Assembly: GCA_948571325.1 (NCBI GenBank)
Contig: CAOZKB010000013.1
Span: 1 to 20,378, forward strand
Direction of reading: 5' to 3'
DNA: 20,378 nucleotides
DNA from: an uncultured Candidatus Saccharibacteria bacterium
GTDB lineage: Bacteria > Patescibacteriota > Saccharimonadia > Saccharimonadales > Saccharimonadaceae
In this document: piece by piece, positions 1 through 8,428 of the stretch
Layout of the letters: each line of letters begins with the position of its first letter
Numbering within the stretch: the stretch's first letter is position 1
The notes under the pieces: generated by a model
Seen by the model: only the letters and a program-made list of their open reading frames with translations
Database searches by the model: none
Told to the model about the DNA's origin: nothing
Program-made: the position numbers and the translations under genes

Positions 1-327
1 AATAGTTTCTATCAATTATTCGTTGCTTATGGTTATTCTGACCAAGTACAGGGTCAGCCACTCGTTATGATTGATGGTCTTATTAATGGCGCTAATCAAA
101 ATCTCACTAAATCTCCAATGTACTTTATGCGTAGCGGTAGTATCTCTAATTTGCAAAGCATTAATGCGGTGGGCTATTACTGGGCCTCAAGCATTGACTA
201 TAATAGCTATATTACTGAAGAATACAAATATACTAACACCACATTAGCATTAACTTCTTATCATTTTTACCCAAGTGCTATTTATAGCGATCGTCCGGGC
301 CAAAGCATTCGTTGCTTAGCTTATTGA
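1..327 (+). CDS. FSMP-like surface protein, C-terminal fragment
   Basis: The frame is open from the first base to TGA at 325-327, so the true start lies outside the window and 108 residues are visible. The fragment contains a SPMYFMR segment, a YYWASS aromatic segment and ends PGQSIRCLAY. The same landmarks in the same order (SPMYFVR, YDWSS, FSIRCLAR) occur in the gene at 19533-20378, so the two are paralogs. These features match the Fibrobacter succinogenes major paralogous domain, a C-type-lectin-like extracellular fold common in surface proteins of CPR bacteria. A role outside the cell, such as adhesion or host contact, is an inference. The signal peptide would lie in the missing N-terminus. 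The stop codon lies only 2 bp from the stop of the convergent histidine kinase gene, with no terminator visible between them. Confidence 0.8.
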   Translation, partial: NSFYQLFVAYGYSDQVQGQPLVMIDGLINGANQNLTKSPMYFMRSGSISNLQSINAVGYYWASSIDYNSYITEEYKYTNTTLALTSYHFYPSAIYSDRPGQSIRCLAY

Positions 328-329
328 GC

Positions 330-1559
330 TTAACGTCTTGCATTGTGGAAATATTTTACAGTAAAGATTGTACCCAGACCAGGTTTGGATTTTACACTGA
401 TTTGTCCATCATCTGCCTTAATCACTGCTTGTGCGAATGACATCCCAATTCCTACGCTGCCGGCGATGGCGTTCTGCGCACGATAAAATCGGTCAAAGAT
501 ATGTTTTTGATCGTGCGCAGTCATGCCATCGCCGGCATCTTCAATCATAATTTTCAAAAATAATGGATAATCTTCCACAGTAATTTTGACTTTTTCACCA
601 GCTGGACTATGCTCAATGCAATTTTTCACAATATTTGCCAATGCTTCCGTTTGCCAACGCGCGTCGAGTTCTACTTCTGCAGTCAAATCACCAGTAAACT
701 CTATCCTCACGTCTCTTAAATCCGCCAAAATTGCTAATTTATCCTTCACGTCGTCTAATATCTCGCCGACTTTTACTAACCGATCGTGCATCTTGATTGC
801 GCCGTTATCAAACTTGGCCAAATTCAGCAAAGTCGTCACTAGGCTTGACATATTGTCCAGCTGCCGGCTAATTGATTGCAAAAAATCCTGTCGCACTTCT
901 GCCGGCATTTCCGGATCTTCATAAATATTGTCTACCATCACCTGCAGCGAAGTTAAAGGCGTACGTAATTGGTGGGAAATATCCGCCAAAGCTGTCTCGA
1001 GATTTTCACTGTGTTTTTGATTTGTTGCTGCTGCCTCCCGTAGTAGTACGGTGACTTTATATAGTTCATTAGTCAAAATTGATAACTCCCCCTCTTCATT
1101 TTCTTCTAACTTCAGATCATATAAACTATTACTTAAATCTTGCAAATATTTTACCAATTTTCTCATTTCGTCATTCTGCCGCCAGTCTCTCCAGTAAAAA
1201 TAAATGGCCAGAACTAATCCTATACCTCCAATAATTACCAAACTTAACTTCAAACTCTGTGTTATTAGAAATTTGCTGCTTGCTACTATTGAATTGTCGA
1301 TTTCGACACCGTATTTTTGTAAAATTTTTGCCCCATTCTCTCTTATCTCTACATCTGCTTCAGCTTGTAACACCCTTAGTAATTCACTCGCGTCAACTTC
1401 AGGGTATTTTTTGGCTATTATACCGATCAGATCTGAAGTCTCTTGATTGACTTTCGTTTGGTAGATCAGTTCTACCGCTGCGAAACTTGTTACAAAAGTC
1501 AAAAATCCTGCTCCACTAATCAATAAAACTGGTAGAACAATTTGTTTTAACTTACGCAT
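330..1559 (-). CDS. Sensor histidine kinase (two-component system)
   Basis: This 409-aa membrane kinase should sense an extracellular signal and phosphorylate the regulator encoded just upstream. A first membrane segment lies at residues ~7-30, an external domain of about 70 residues follows, and a second membrane segment lies at ~103-123. The HisKA H-box is SHQLRTPLTS with the phospho-accepting His196. The ATP-binding domain shows the N-box (NIVKNCIEHS, about 309-318), the G1 box DAGDGM (341-346), the F-box FDRFYR and the G2 box GIGMS (370-374), where Met replaces the usual Leu. No clear HAMP domain is visible; a predicted helical linker runs from about 125 to 185. The start codon overlaps the 3' end of the regulator gene by 8 nt, indicating translational coupling. 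The external domain is too large for the BceS type of kinase, which has almost none. The ligand is unknown. Confidence 0.93.
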   Translation of the reverse strand: MRKLKQIVLPVLLISGAGFLTFVTSFAAVELIYQTKVNQETSDLIGIIAKKYPEVDASELLRVLQAEADVEIRENGAKILQKYGVEIDNSIVASSKFLITQSLKLSLVIIGGIGLVLAIYFYWRDWRQNDEMRKLVKYLQDLSNSLYDLKLEENEEGELSILTNELYKVTVLLREAAATNQKHSENLETALADISHQLRTPLTSLQVMVDNIYEDPEMPAEVRQDFLQSISRQLDNMSSLVTTLLNLAKFDNGAIKMHDRLVKVGEILDDVKDKLAILADLRDVRIEFTGDLTAEVELDARWQTEALANIVKNCIEHSPAGEKVKITVEDYPLFLKIMIEDAGDGMTAHDQKHIFDRFYRAQNAIAGSVGIGMSFAQAVIKADDGQISVKSKPGLGTIFTVKYFHNARR

Positions 1560-2232
1560 TAGTTAATTTATACCCCATATTTTTAACCGTCTCGATTAAA
1601 CTCACGTCACCGAGTTTTTGTCGTAAGCGTTTAATATAAACCGATACTGTATTATCGTTTACTACGCTGCCCGAGGCTGTCCAAATCTCGTCCATTAGTC
1701 TCTCGCGCGTGACAATCGCTCCATTTGCCTCTAGCAAGCATGCTAGAATCTTTATCTCTAGAGCAGTTAGTTCAATTTTCTGTCCATCTACCAGTGTTTC
1801 TCCGATATCTAAATTAAGTGTTATATGTTTTGTTGTTAAAATTCTTGTGATGTTTTCCGGTGTCTTTCGTAAGGCTTTCTTCACTCGCAATAATAACTCA
1901 CGATTATGAAATGGTTTGGTAATGTAATCCTCAGCTCCTAATTCTAGGCCACGCACTACATCTGCTTCATCATCCTTGGCAGTCAAGAAGACTATCGCTG
2001 GTTTACGCTCCGCAGGTAATGACTGATCTGATAATTCACGCGCTAGCCCAAATCCTGTTCCGTCCGGTAGAGAAACATCTAGTAAAACTAAATCAAATTT
2101 CTCCTGCTCCAATTCTGCTCGCGCTGCCGTTACGGAGATTGCCAAATGAATATCATATTTTTCTCGTTCTAATAAATACTCCAGCCCGCGCGCCGTCAAT
2201 AAATTGTCCTCAACTAATAAAATTCTCGCCAT
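1552..2232 (-). CDS. OmpR-family response regulator
   Basis: A 226-aa regulator with an N-terminal receiver domain (residues ~1-115) and a C-terminal winged-helix DNA-binding domain (~125-226). The acidic pair is E8/D9, the phospho-acceptor is Asp52 in LVLLDVSLPDG, the switch Thr is T84 (FLTAK) and the conserved Lys is K106 (ITKPF). The C-terminal part carries the usual OmpR/PhoB winged-helix pattern, including LTALEIKILACLLE and VSVYIKRLRQKLG. It should be phosphorylated by the kinase whose gene overlaps its 3' end. The ATG has a good AGGAG Shine-Dalgarno 6 nt upstream and a TATAAT -10 box at 2265-2270. The ABC transporter genes lie upstream on the same strand, beyond the inverted-repeat element, so the transporter is the likeliest regulatory target (inference). 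Confidence 0.95.
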   Translation of the reverse strand: MARILLVEDNLLTARGLEYLLEREKYDIHLAISVTAARAELEQEKFDLVLLDVSLPDGTGFGLARELSDQSLPAERKPAIVFLTAKDDEADVVRGLELGAEDYITKPFHNRELLLRVKKALRKTPENITRILTTKHITLNLDIGETLVDGQKIELTALEIKILACLLEANGAIVTRERLMDEIWTASGSVVNDNTVSVYIKRLRQKLGDVSLIETVKNMGYKLTNA

Positions 2233-2264
2233 TCTGTTCTCCTAGAACCTCCACCCTACTATAT

Positions 2265-2295
2265 ATTATATACGCATTTTGATGATATTTAGTAA
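2265..2295 (-). promoter_or_regulatory. Probable promoter of the response regulator-kinase operon
   Basis: On the minus strand a perfect TATAAT lies at 2265-2270, about 33 nt before the regulator ATG, and a short leader with an AGGAG ribosome site follows. The -35 is poor; the best candidate, TTACTA at 2290-2295, is 19 bp upstream and lies inside the outer end of the inverted-repeat element. A weak -35 fits an activated promoter. The two-component genes can therefore be transcribed apart from the ABC transporter genes upstream. Confidence 0.5.
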
Positions 2296-2442
2296 TAATG
2301 ATGTGTTGAGCGCCTGCGCCGTAATTAGAGGGGATCCGGAGTTACGACGAGGACAAGCGACAGAGCCCTGCGACGGCAGGCGCTCTGGACGCGCCCCGAT
2401 AATTACGGCGCAGGCGCTCACCTTATTAGTCTTACTAAATAT
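2285..2442. repeat. 158-bp imperfect inverted-repeat element with nested hairpin
   Basis: Two perfectly complementary 21-bp arms lie at 2307-2327 and 2400-2420 (GAGCGCCTGCGCCG core). Outside them a further 11-bp pair, ATATTTAGTAA at 2285-2295 and its complement at 2432-2442, extends the symmetry through a poorly matched stretch. Inside, GGGG (2330-2333) can pair with CCCC (2394-2397). An apical hairpin at 2361-2387 pairs CAGAGC-CCTGC with GCAGG-GCTCTG, with one bulged C. The string GCAGGCGCTC occurs twice on the same side (2376-2385 and 2410-2419), so the left arm has two possible partners. The permease stop codon lies inside the right end. No T-tract follows the stem on either strand, so it is not an ordinary intrinsic terminator. 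A MITE-like element or an intercistronic RNA structure are both possible. Confidence 0.75.
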
Positions 2443-4636
2443 TATCTTCCCGAATTGCGTCTATAATATTTTGTTTTTCTACTTGTCGCACCGAATAAGT
2501 CATAATCACCCAGATCAGCAAGCCTACCGCGATAATTGCAATGACGATTGCGCTCCATGGCATGATGAAACCAAAGTCAATTGCATTTGTCATCGCCTTA
2601 TACACACCGTAGGATAATAGTATTCCCAGTGGTAAACCAATCAAGAGCGATTTGCTAGCATACATGAAGCTTTCTAGCCTGACCATTCGGTTAAACTCTT
2701 TACTAGTCATACCGACCGATTTTAGCATGGCAAATTCTTTCGTCCTCAGTGCAATATTGGTCGTAATCGTGTTAAAGACATTCGTAATACCAATCAACAT
2801 TACCACAATAATAAAACCGTACAAGAAAATTGCAATTAGTAGATATATCCTACGCGTTTGTTGCTGACGCTCGGCGTAATTAATTACTTCAGCGTCTTCA
2901 TATTTTTCATCCGCGTCAATCAAATTTTGCACATATTCTACAATTTCTTCTACATTGTCAAGGTGGGAGATAAATAAATTAGGATAGTTGCCTGGGTGTA
3001 GATCTGCTAATTTTTCGTAATCTTCCGACACGAAAATCGCTGATACTGGCGTTGCGTCAAACACTAACGGCGCCTGGTCGGTTACTTTGGTGATTTTGAG
3101 GGCTACGTCTTTCAGTGAAGCCTCGTCATACTCATATTCGTAAGTTGATTCGCTTTTATATTTTGTGAAAACCTGCGTATTATAAGTTTCACCCTCTTTC
3201 GTATCGTAAACTCGCTCTATGCCATAACTCCCATCCTCATATTGCGTCATACCGTAATCGTTCATAATTACCGCGTGCTCAAAATCTTTCGTCACCCCCA
3301 CGGATTTCGCATATTCTTTAAAATATTCCGGCTCCACCACGAAAATTGCTCCCGTTCTTGATGGCACTGAACGGTAATAAACGTAATCTTTCACTTGGTC
3401 ATGTGCGACGATTTTATCAATTAACTCCGGCGTTGCACCATAAACTTCCACGTCAATATCCGTATCCGCAAATTCTAGTCCCAGAGTTTTTTCGCCGTAC
3501 CCCATAAAACTCGACAATCCCACAAAAGTCGCCACAGCGAGCACAATTGAAATTACCGTCGTGCGATATTTTTTGCGACTACGTTTAATATTTTTATCCG
3601 CAATTACCCCGCCAATACCAAAGATCTTATTCACGAGTTTACTTGTCCGCAGTCTGCGCGCCTTAATTTTGATTTCTTTACCACCCCGAATCGCTTCAAT
3701 CGGAGACATTTTACCTGCGCGAATTGCCGGCAATAAACTAGCCAAAATCACCGTACCCAAACTCAGCAAAATTGCCAGCGGAAAAATCCAAAACGGCATC
3801 GAAAACGCTACTTTTCCTAGTACAATTCCATCCAAAAGGAAATTAATTATCAGGACCAAAATCGCCACCGCTAGACTCCCCAGCGCCAATCCACAAGGTA
3901 TGCCGACCCCCGCAATCACCAAGCCTTCAAATAGCACACTATGTCGAATCTGTCGTGGAGTTGCGCCAATGCTGGCCAGCATACCAAATTGTTTGGCCCG
4001 TTCCGCCGCCGAAATACTAAAACTATTCCGGATTACAAATACGCTTGTTGTAATAATAATCCCAATCACAATCGCTGCCAGGTAGAGCAAGCTCGAGAGG
4101 AACGCATCGTTCATCGCTAACGCTTCCGCCCGCAACAAATCACCATTCGTGCGCACATTGATTGGCTCGCCGGTTTCTTTTTCCAAAGTTTCAACGATAT
4201 TTTCCCGCGCCGCTTCATAATCTTTTGGCTCTTTATAGCGCACGAAGATATTGTATTGTTTGCCCGGCTTCTTCTCAATTGTTTTGAGCTCTTCATATAA
4301 ATTTCGCTGGTAGGGCTCGTTTTGGTAAGTTTGATACATTTCGTAGAGCTCTTCATCAATCTGCTTGGTGGTCAGTGGCTCTGCGTAATAATAACTTTCC
4401 ACTTGTACGTTATCTTCTACATAAGTCAAATCCTCCGCCGACACATTTTCATACATGTCATGATAATCTCCCACCTCGGCCTTACTGTAATCAATCATCA
4501 TTTGCTGAAAACTCGTCACAATTCCCGCCACCGCCAGCATCAAAGCCGTCGCCAGTGTCACTCCAATAATCGTCACGATCGTGCGTCGTTTATTTTTACG
4601 CAAGTTTTCCAGCGTCAAACGTTGCAAGACTCCCAT
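2435..4636 (-). CDS. ABC transporter permease, MacB/FtsX family, two FtsX repeats
   Basis: A 733-aa membrane protein. Predicted membrane segments lie at about 19-43, 178-202, 238-265, 283-308, 360-380, 607-632, 660-685 and 693-715. A large external domain follows the first segment (~45-175) and another follows the fifth (~385-600). This is the tandem FtsX arrangement (two times four segments). The cytoplasmic FtsX signature appears twice: AKQFGMLASIGATPRQI and TKEFAMLKSVGMTSKEF. Such permeases work with a LolD/MacB-type ATPase in export or mechanotransmission rather than import. The ATPase gene ends 24 bp upstream, and the two should form one complex. The start has an AAAGGAG ribosome site. 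The eight-segment layout differs from the ten-segment BceB permeases, so a BceAB assignment is not supported. The substrate (peptide, lipid or antimicrobial) cannot be read from sequence. Confidence 0.92.
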   Translation of the reverse strand: MGVLQRLTLENLRKNKRRTIVTIIGVTLATALMLAVAGIVTSFQQMMIDYSKAEVGDYHDMYENVSAEDLTYVEDNVQVESYYYAEPLTTKQIDEELYEMYQTYQNEPYQRNLYEELKTIEKKPGKQYNIFVRYKEPKDYEAARENIVETLEKETGEPINVRTNGDLLRAEALAMNDAFLSSLLYLAAIVIGIIITTSVFVIRNSFSISAAERAKQFGMLASIGATPRQIRHSVLFEGLVIAGVGIPCGLALGSLAVAILVLIINFLLDGIVLGKVAFSMPFWIFPLAILLSLGTVILASLLPAIRAGKMSPIEAIRGGKEIKIKARRLRTSKLVNKIFGIGGVIADKNIKRSRKKYRTTVISIVLAVATFVGLSSFMGYGEKTLGLEFADTDIDVEVYGATPELIDKIVAHDQVKDYVYYRSVPSRTGAIFVVEPEYFKEYAKSVGVTKDFEHAVIMNDYGMTQYEDGSYGIERVYDTKEGETYNTQVFTKYKSESTYEYEYDEASLKDVALKITKVTDQAPLVFDATPVSAIFVSEDYEKLADLHPGNYPNLFISHLDNVEEIVEYVQNLIDADEKYEDAEVINYAERQQQTRRIYLLIAIFLYGFIIVVMLIGITNVFNTITTNIALRTKEFAMLKSVGMTSKEFNRMVRLESFMYASKSLLIGLPLGILLSYGVYKAMTNAIDFGFIMPWSAIVIAIIAVGLLIWVIMTYSVRQVEKQNIIDAIREDNI

Positions 4637-4660
4637 TTTTCACTCCTTTCGCCTGCCTTT

Positions 4661-5338
4661 TTATAATTTCTCGTCCCGTGCAATCCGACCATCCTCAAAA
4701 GTAATCACGCGGTCGGCTTGTTTCGCAATTTCTAAATCATGGGTGATTACAATAATCGTCTGGTGGTATTTTTGGTTAGATAATTTCAGTAGCGTAATGA
4801 TTTCATCCCCCGCCTTCGAATCCAAGTTACCAGTCGGCTCATCTGCCAGGATAATCGCCGGATCATTAATCATTGCCCGCCCAATCGACACCCGCTGTTG
4901 CTGTCCGCCCGATAGTTGATTTGGTAGATGTGAAACACGGTGTTCCAGCCCCAGAATCCCGATCAATTCTTTCAGGCGTTTTTCGTTCACCGCCTTACCG
5001 TCCAAATCGCACGGCAAAGTAATATTTTCCCGCACATTCAAAATCGGAATCAAATTATAAAATTGATAAATAATCCCCACCTGTCGTCGCCGAAAAATCG
5101 CCAGCGCATCATCCGACATTTTATAAATATCCCGCCCGTCAATCAAAACTTTACCGCTCGTTGGCCGATCCACGCCACCCAGTAAGTGTAGCAAAGTCGA
5201 CTTTCCCGACCCGCTCGCCCCCACGATCGCCACAAACTCCCCCTCCTCCACGCTAAAACTCACGTCATCCACCGCATGCACGGCATTCTCGCCCTTACCG
5301 TACGTTTTTCGCAAATTTTTTACCTCTAGTATTTTCAT
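4661..5338 (-). CDS. ABC transporter ATPase, LolD/MacB type
   Basis: A 225-aa cytoplasmic ATPase with all motifs intact: Walker A GASGSGKST (residues ~40-48), Q-loop YQF (91-93), signature LSGGQ (142-146), Walker B IILADEPTGNLD (162-173) and H-loop His200 in VITHD. The length, and the QQQR after the signature, fit the family that powers LolCDE, MacB and FtsEX-type transporters. It is the first gene of the minus-strand cluster and precedes the permease by 24 bp. The ATG follows an AGAGGAAGG ribosome site. Function: ATP hydrolysis driving the adjacent FtsX-type permease; the substrate is unknown. Confidence 0.95.
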   Translation of the reverse strand: MKILEVKNLRKTYGKGENAVHAVDDVSFSVEEGEFVAIVGASGSGKSTLLHLLGGVDRPTSGKVLIDGRDIYKMSDDALAIFRRRQVGIIYQFYNLIPILNVRENITLPCDLDGKAVNEKRLKELIGILGLEHRVSHLPNQLSGGQQQRVSIGRAMINDPAIILADEPTGNLDSKAGDEIITLLKLSNQKYHQTIIVITHDLEIAKQADRVITFEDGRIARDEKL

Positions 5339-5388
5339 TATCCTTCCTCTTGTACTAATTTAACCTTTATTCGACTTTATATTTTTAA

Positions 5389-5417
5389 TTTACTACAGTA
5401 AAGTGACTTTTGAATGA
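5389..5417 (-). promoter_or_regulatory. Candidate operator upstream of the ABC transporter operon
   Basis: Position 5389-5402 is a 14-bp palindrome, TTTACT-AC-AGTAAA. Just upstream on the minus strand GTCA occurs twice 11 bp apart (within 5403-5417), the spacing of tandem half-sites for OmpR-type regulators. TTACTA also occurs in the -35 region of the response regulator gene (2290-2295). Binding by the neighbouring regulator is an inference. No convincing -35/-10 pair was found for this operon. Confidence 0.3.
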
Positions 5418-5420
5418 CAA

Positions 5421-5456
5421 AACAAAAAGCCCCCAGCAATTCAGCTGAAGGCTTTT
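5421..5456 (-). terminator. Intrinsic terminator of the helicase gene
   Basis: On the minus strand, AAAAGCC-TTCAGC pairs with GCTGGG-GGCTTTT around a 6-nt loop, then a TTTTTGTTTT tract follows. Two of the pairs are G-U only in the minus-strand RNA and would be mismatched A-C on the plus strand, which fixes the orientation. It lies just past the helicase stop and separates that gene from the ABC transporter operon. Confidence 0.85.
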
Positions 5457-5477
5457 AAAACAAGTAACTCGGCTAGC

Positions 5478-7991
5478 CTATTCAGACTGCTTAGACTTGA
5501 TATATTCCTGGATCTTCTGCTTAACCTCGGAAGATTTTGCGGTTATCCCGTAACAGTACGTGTATGGATCTAGGTAGGCATTAATGATCTTAATGGTCAC
5601 TTCCTCGCCTGATGGCAAGAATATGCCTTCTTCTGGTAGATCCTGCCACGCAAAGTCTCCGCTGCAGAACATATCAAAGACAATCCACGGTGCATTATCT
5701 TCATTACGGTAATGCACTCGGCTCCTCTGTTCCAACATGCAGATCCAATCGGGATACAATTCCTCGATTTGTCGTACTAGCTCGGGACTAAGTTCTGGTA
5801 ATCGACACTGCTCTAGTAGTTCGTCCGTAATTTCAGACATGCGACGTGCTCCCGCTTCTCGCATGAGTTTCGCACAACGGTGAATGTAGGCGGACTCGCT
5901 GTCGGGATAAATTGTTAGAGCTTCCTCTTGCGGTGTCTTTTCCCTAATCTCTGCTACCTGCTTGAGTGTGTCGATGCCATTGTGCAGAATTCTGCTCAAT
6001 GGCGCAAAGTCGTATCGGAATCCCCCACATTCGATCCAACTAGCGAAGCAATTCGCTGCTTCTGGATGCTCCGGATCTTTTACCTGTTCTTCCTCGATAC
6101 AATTACCATTGAAATACAGTCTAGTCGTTGACTTCACTGTATCGTCAAAGGAACTATATGCAGGCTCGAGACCCGTTTTCTCAACTACTAGTTGCGGAGC
6201 TACTTCTGTCAACCATATCGGGTCGACTTTGCTCGCCATCTCAATCAGGTGTAGGGTCCGTTTCCCGTCCCGTGTATTGATTTCGAGATCGAACGGCTTA
6301 CCCACCAGCCACTCAGTTGAATGTCTCACGACAGAACCGCTCCCGAGCGTCCGTTTTGTCTGATCGCCATTTACATAGTCGCCGTAATCGTCACTTTTGT
6401 AAAGGTGATCCACCATGCCAGCTGCTACTGACTTCAGGATTTCTGTCCGGTCATGGCTGGTCGAGCGGTTCTTCAGGTTGCTGCGAATGGCACTCGCCAG
6501 CTGTCGTCTGATATCTTTCGCCCGGAAATAGTTCCGCGCCGAAACACCCTTTTCTCGCATTTCAGCTTTCGTCATTTCCTTCGCCAAGTCCCAGACCTCC
6601 AACTGTGCCAGTACGTCAGAGCTGGTTTCCCACGTCTGACGCAGCATATCCCGCCAATCCGGTCGATTTGGATTATTGCGAGACGGAGTGGGCATCACGA
6701 TTCCGCCCTGTTCCATAATGGCCGTGGCTGTCAGTACGTCTTCTAGTACACCGCGTCGGTTTGCTTCAATTAGCATTCGCCCGTAGTTAACTGAAATTGG
6801 TAAGTGATTTATCTGCTTACCAATCTTCGTCACCTGGCCATCCTCGGTCATACAGCCGAGCTTAACCAGGGAACGTTTAGCTGTTTGAATCTCCGCCACA
6901 TCCGGCTGATGGAAGAATTCAAAATTCTCCATATCGATCCCCGCCATTGCCAGTCTCAACACGGTCTGATCAAGTCGCTTCCGCAGAATTTCTGCGGTCA
7001 CGAACTCAGAACGATCCTGATATGGACAATGATCGATATAGATACCGGTTTTGGTTCTGCCGGCCCGTCCGCGGCGCTGTTTGGCATCCGCCAGTGAAAT
7101 TGGCCGTAAGTATAAACCTTCTACACCATTGTGTAATTCCACTCGCCGCTCCAATCCAGAATCAATCACCGCATCAATGTCATCAATTGTCACGCTAGTC
7201 TGCGCAACATTCGTCGACACAATGACTTTCGGACGCGCATAGTGTCTGAAACAATATGCCTGCTCCTCCGGTGAAAGGTCGCCATGCAGTGGCAAGATTT
7301 CCGCATTTAGCTCCATCTTTTTTAGGGTCGCTATAGTCGCATCAATCTCTGCTTTGCCGGGCTGGAAAATCAGCACATTCCGACCTTCCATCACGAGCTG
7401 CGCCGCATCTGCCTCAATGTTTTCTCCACGCTCCCGCTGCTCGACAGGGAATAATCTCCCCGGCACCGAAATCACTGGAGCTCCCCCGAAGAACCTTGAC
7501 AACCTATCTGCCTCCAAGGTTGCACTCATCAGAATAACCTTGAAGCCGCCGTCAGAGGCAATCTGTCGTTTCGCCCACGCTACTAACACCTCGACGTTTT
7601 CGTTCCACTCGTGAACTTCATCGAGGATGAGCAGCTGTTTCTTCTGCTGTCCCATCAGTTCTCGCACTAAAGCGAGTCCATCGGTGCAGAATAGACACTG
7701 CGTGTCGCGGCTATCGTTGGCGCCAACCGCCGTCCGATACCCTACGCGTCCGCCCAATTTTTCGCCCAGCTCTTCTGCTACACGTGCCGATACAGAACGC
7801 ACAGCCAATCGTCTCGGCTGCGTGATCGCCATGTTGTAGCCCGCCTCCAGCAGATACTGCGGTACCTGGGTGGATTTGCCCGCTCCAGTCTCCGCAGTAA
7901 TGATTACGACGTCATTCTCGCGAACTTTCGTCATAATCTCATTCTTAAAGTTACTAATTGGCAGCGCTGTCTGCCCGTAAGATTTATTCAT
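5478..7991 (-). CDS. DEAH-box ATP-dependent RNA helicase, HrpB-like
   Basis: An 837-aa superfamily 2 helicase. Motifs in order: motif I AETGAGKST (residues ~33-41), Ia TQPRRLA (57-63), II DEVH (124-127), III SAT (156-158), V with STNVAQTSVTI (259-269) and VI QRRGRAGRT (305-313). The winged-helix/ratchet region follows (about 330-500), and the last 330 residues are poorly conserved. Length is close to E. coli HrpB (about 810) and far below HrpA (about 1300). Role: ATP-driven remodelling of RNA or ribonucleoprotein; the specific substrate is not known. The start has GAGGAG about 5 nt upstream and lies at the end of a ~235-nt hairpin-rich leader. The gene is monocistronic, with its own promoter and terminator, and is transcribed divergently from uvrB. 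Confidence 0.93.
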   Translation of the reverse strand: MNKSYGQTALPISNFKNEIMTKVRENDVVIITAETGAGKSTQVPQYLLEAGYNMAITQPRRLAVRSVSARVAEELGEKLGGRVGYRTAVGANDSRDTQCLFCTDGLALVRELMGQQKKQLLILDEVHEWNENVEVLVAWAKRQIASDGGFKVILMSATLEADRLSRFFGGAPVISVPGRLFPVEQRERGENIEADAAQLVMEGRNVLIFQPGKAEIDATIATLKKMELNAEILPLHGDLSPEEQAYCFRHYARPKVIVSTNVAQTSVTIDDIDAVIDSGLERRVELHNGVEGLYLRPISLADAKQRRGRAGRTKTGIYIDHCPYQDRSEFVTAEILRKRLDQTVLRLAMAGIDMENFEFFHQPDVAEIQTAKRSLVKLGCMTEDGQVTKIGKQINHLPISVNYGRMLIEANRRGVLEDVLTATAIMEQGGIVMPTPSRNNPNRPDWRDMLRQTWETSSDVLAQLEVWDLAKEMTKAEMREKGVSARNYFRAKDIRRQLASAIRSNLKNRSTSHDRTEILKSVAAGMVDHLYKSDDYGDYVNGDQTKRTLGSGSVVRHSTEWLVGKPFDLEINTRDGKRTLHLIEMASKVDPIWLTEVAPQLVVEKTGLEPAYSSFDDTVKSTTRLYFNGNCIEEEQVKDPEHPEAANCFASWIECGGFRYDFAPLSRILHNGIDTLKQVAEIREKTPQEEALTIYPDSESAYIHRCAKLMREAGARRMSEITDELLEQCRLPELSPELVRQIEELYPDWICMLEQRSRVHYRNEDNAPWIVFDMFCSGDFAWQDLPEEGIFLPSGEEVTIKIINAYLDPYTYCYGITAKSSEVKQKIQEYIKSKQSE

Positions 7992-8225
7992 CTCGTCTCC
8001 TCACTAAGGGCAGTTCTAGTTAGAACTCATTAAGCATAACATGCTTAATGTTCCTCCCATAGTGGCGTACCTTGTACGTCTTCCGCTTCTGCGGCCTACG
8101 GGAAGGAAGTCCCGAATTGAGGAAAGATTCAAGTCTTTCCGAGTTACTTTTTAATGCACTCTTACTGTTCCTTGAATCAATATTCGAAGTTCAGCAAGCT
8201 TTAATGCTGGAGATTTATTACCTCC
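7992..8225 (-). promoter_or_regulatory. Hairpin-rich 5' leader of the helicase mRNA
   Basis: The transcript from the promoter at 8232-8260 should carry about 235 untranslated nt. Read on the minus strand they hold a series of local hairpins: CAGCA/TGCTG near the 5' end, GGAAAGA/TCTTTCC with a 6-nt loop, CCGC/GCGG with an AGAA loop, GTAC/GTAC, a perfect 10-bp stem CATTAAGCAT/ATGCTTAATG with a 3-nt loop (8028-8050), and AGTTCTA/TAGAACT (8012-8027). No known riboswitch pattern was recognised. Autoregulation by the helicase acting on its own leader is a possibility only. Confidence 0.5.
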
Positions 8226-8231
8226 TTCATC

Positions 8232-8260
8232 ATTGTATCACACATAGTCAAAAAAGTCAA
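8232..8260 (-). promoter_or_regulatory. Promoter of the helicase gene
   Basis: Minus strand: TTGACT at 8255-8260, exactly 17 bp, TACAAT at 8232-8237, preceded by TGTGA. Predicted transcription start is near 8225. The stretch between here and uvrB (8261-8428) holds nothing else I can identify. Confidence 0.85.
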
Positions 8261-8428
8261 TACCTTTTATGTTAAATACCTAATTTCAGCAAATATTTCA
8301 CCATAAACTTCCGTCCCTTATCAACATCTGCTGTGGTATGTTACCTCTTACAAAATACCTTTTCCTCTCTTTACAATATCATTTTTTATGTTAAAATCTC
8401 CCGTGATTAGGCAATTATTCTAAAGATA

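Noticed and set aside
2285..2442. Ordinary intrinsic terminator
   Set aside because: The stem is far longer than a terminator and no T-tract follows it on either strand.
3561..4085. A 174-codon plus-strand frame inside the permease gene
   Set aside because: It is antisense to a clear membrane protein; its composition (Ile/Pro/Ser/Leu-rich) is that of a shadow of hydrophobic codons.
330..5338. BceRS-BceAB type peptide-antibiotic resistance module
   Set aside because: The permease has eight membrane segments with two large external domains, and the kinase has an external sensor domain; Bce permeases have ten segments and Bce kinases almost no external part.
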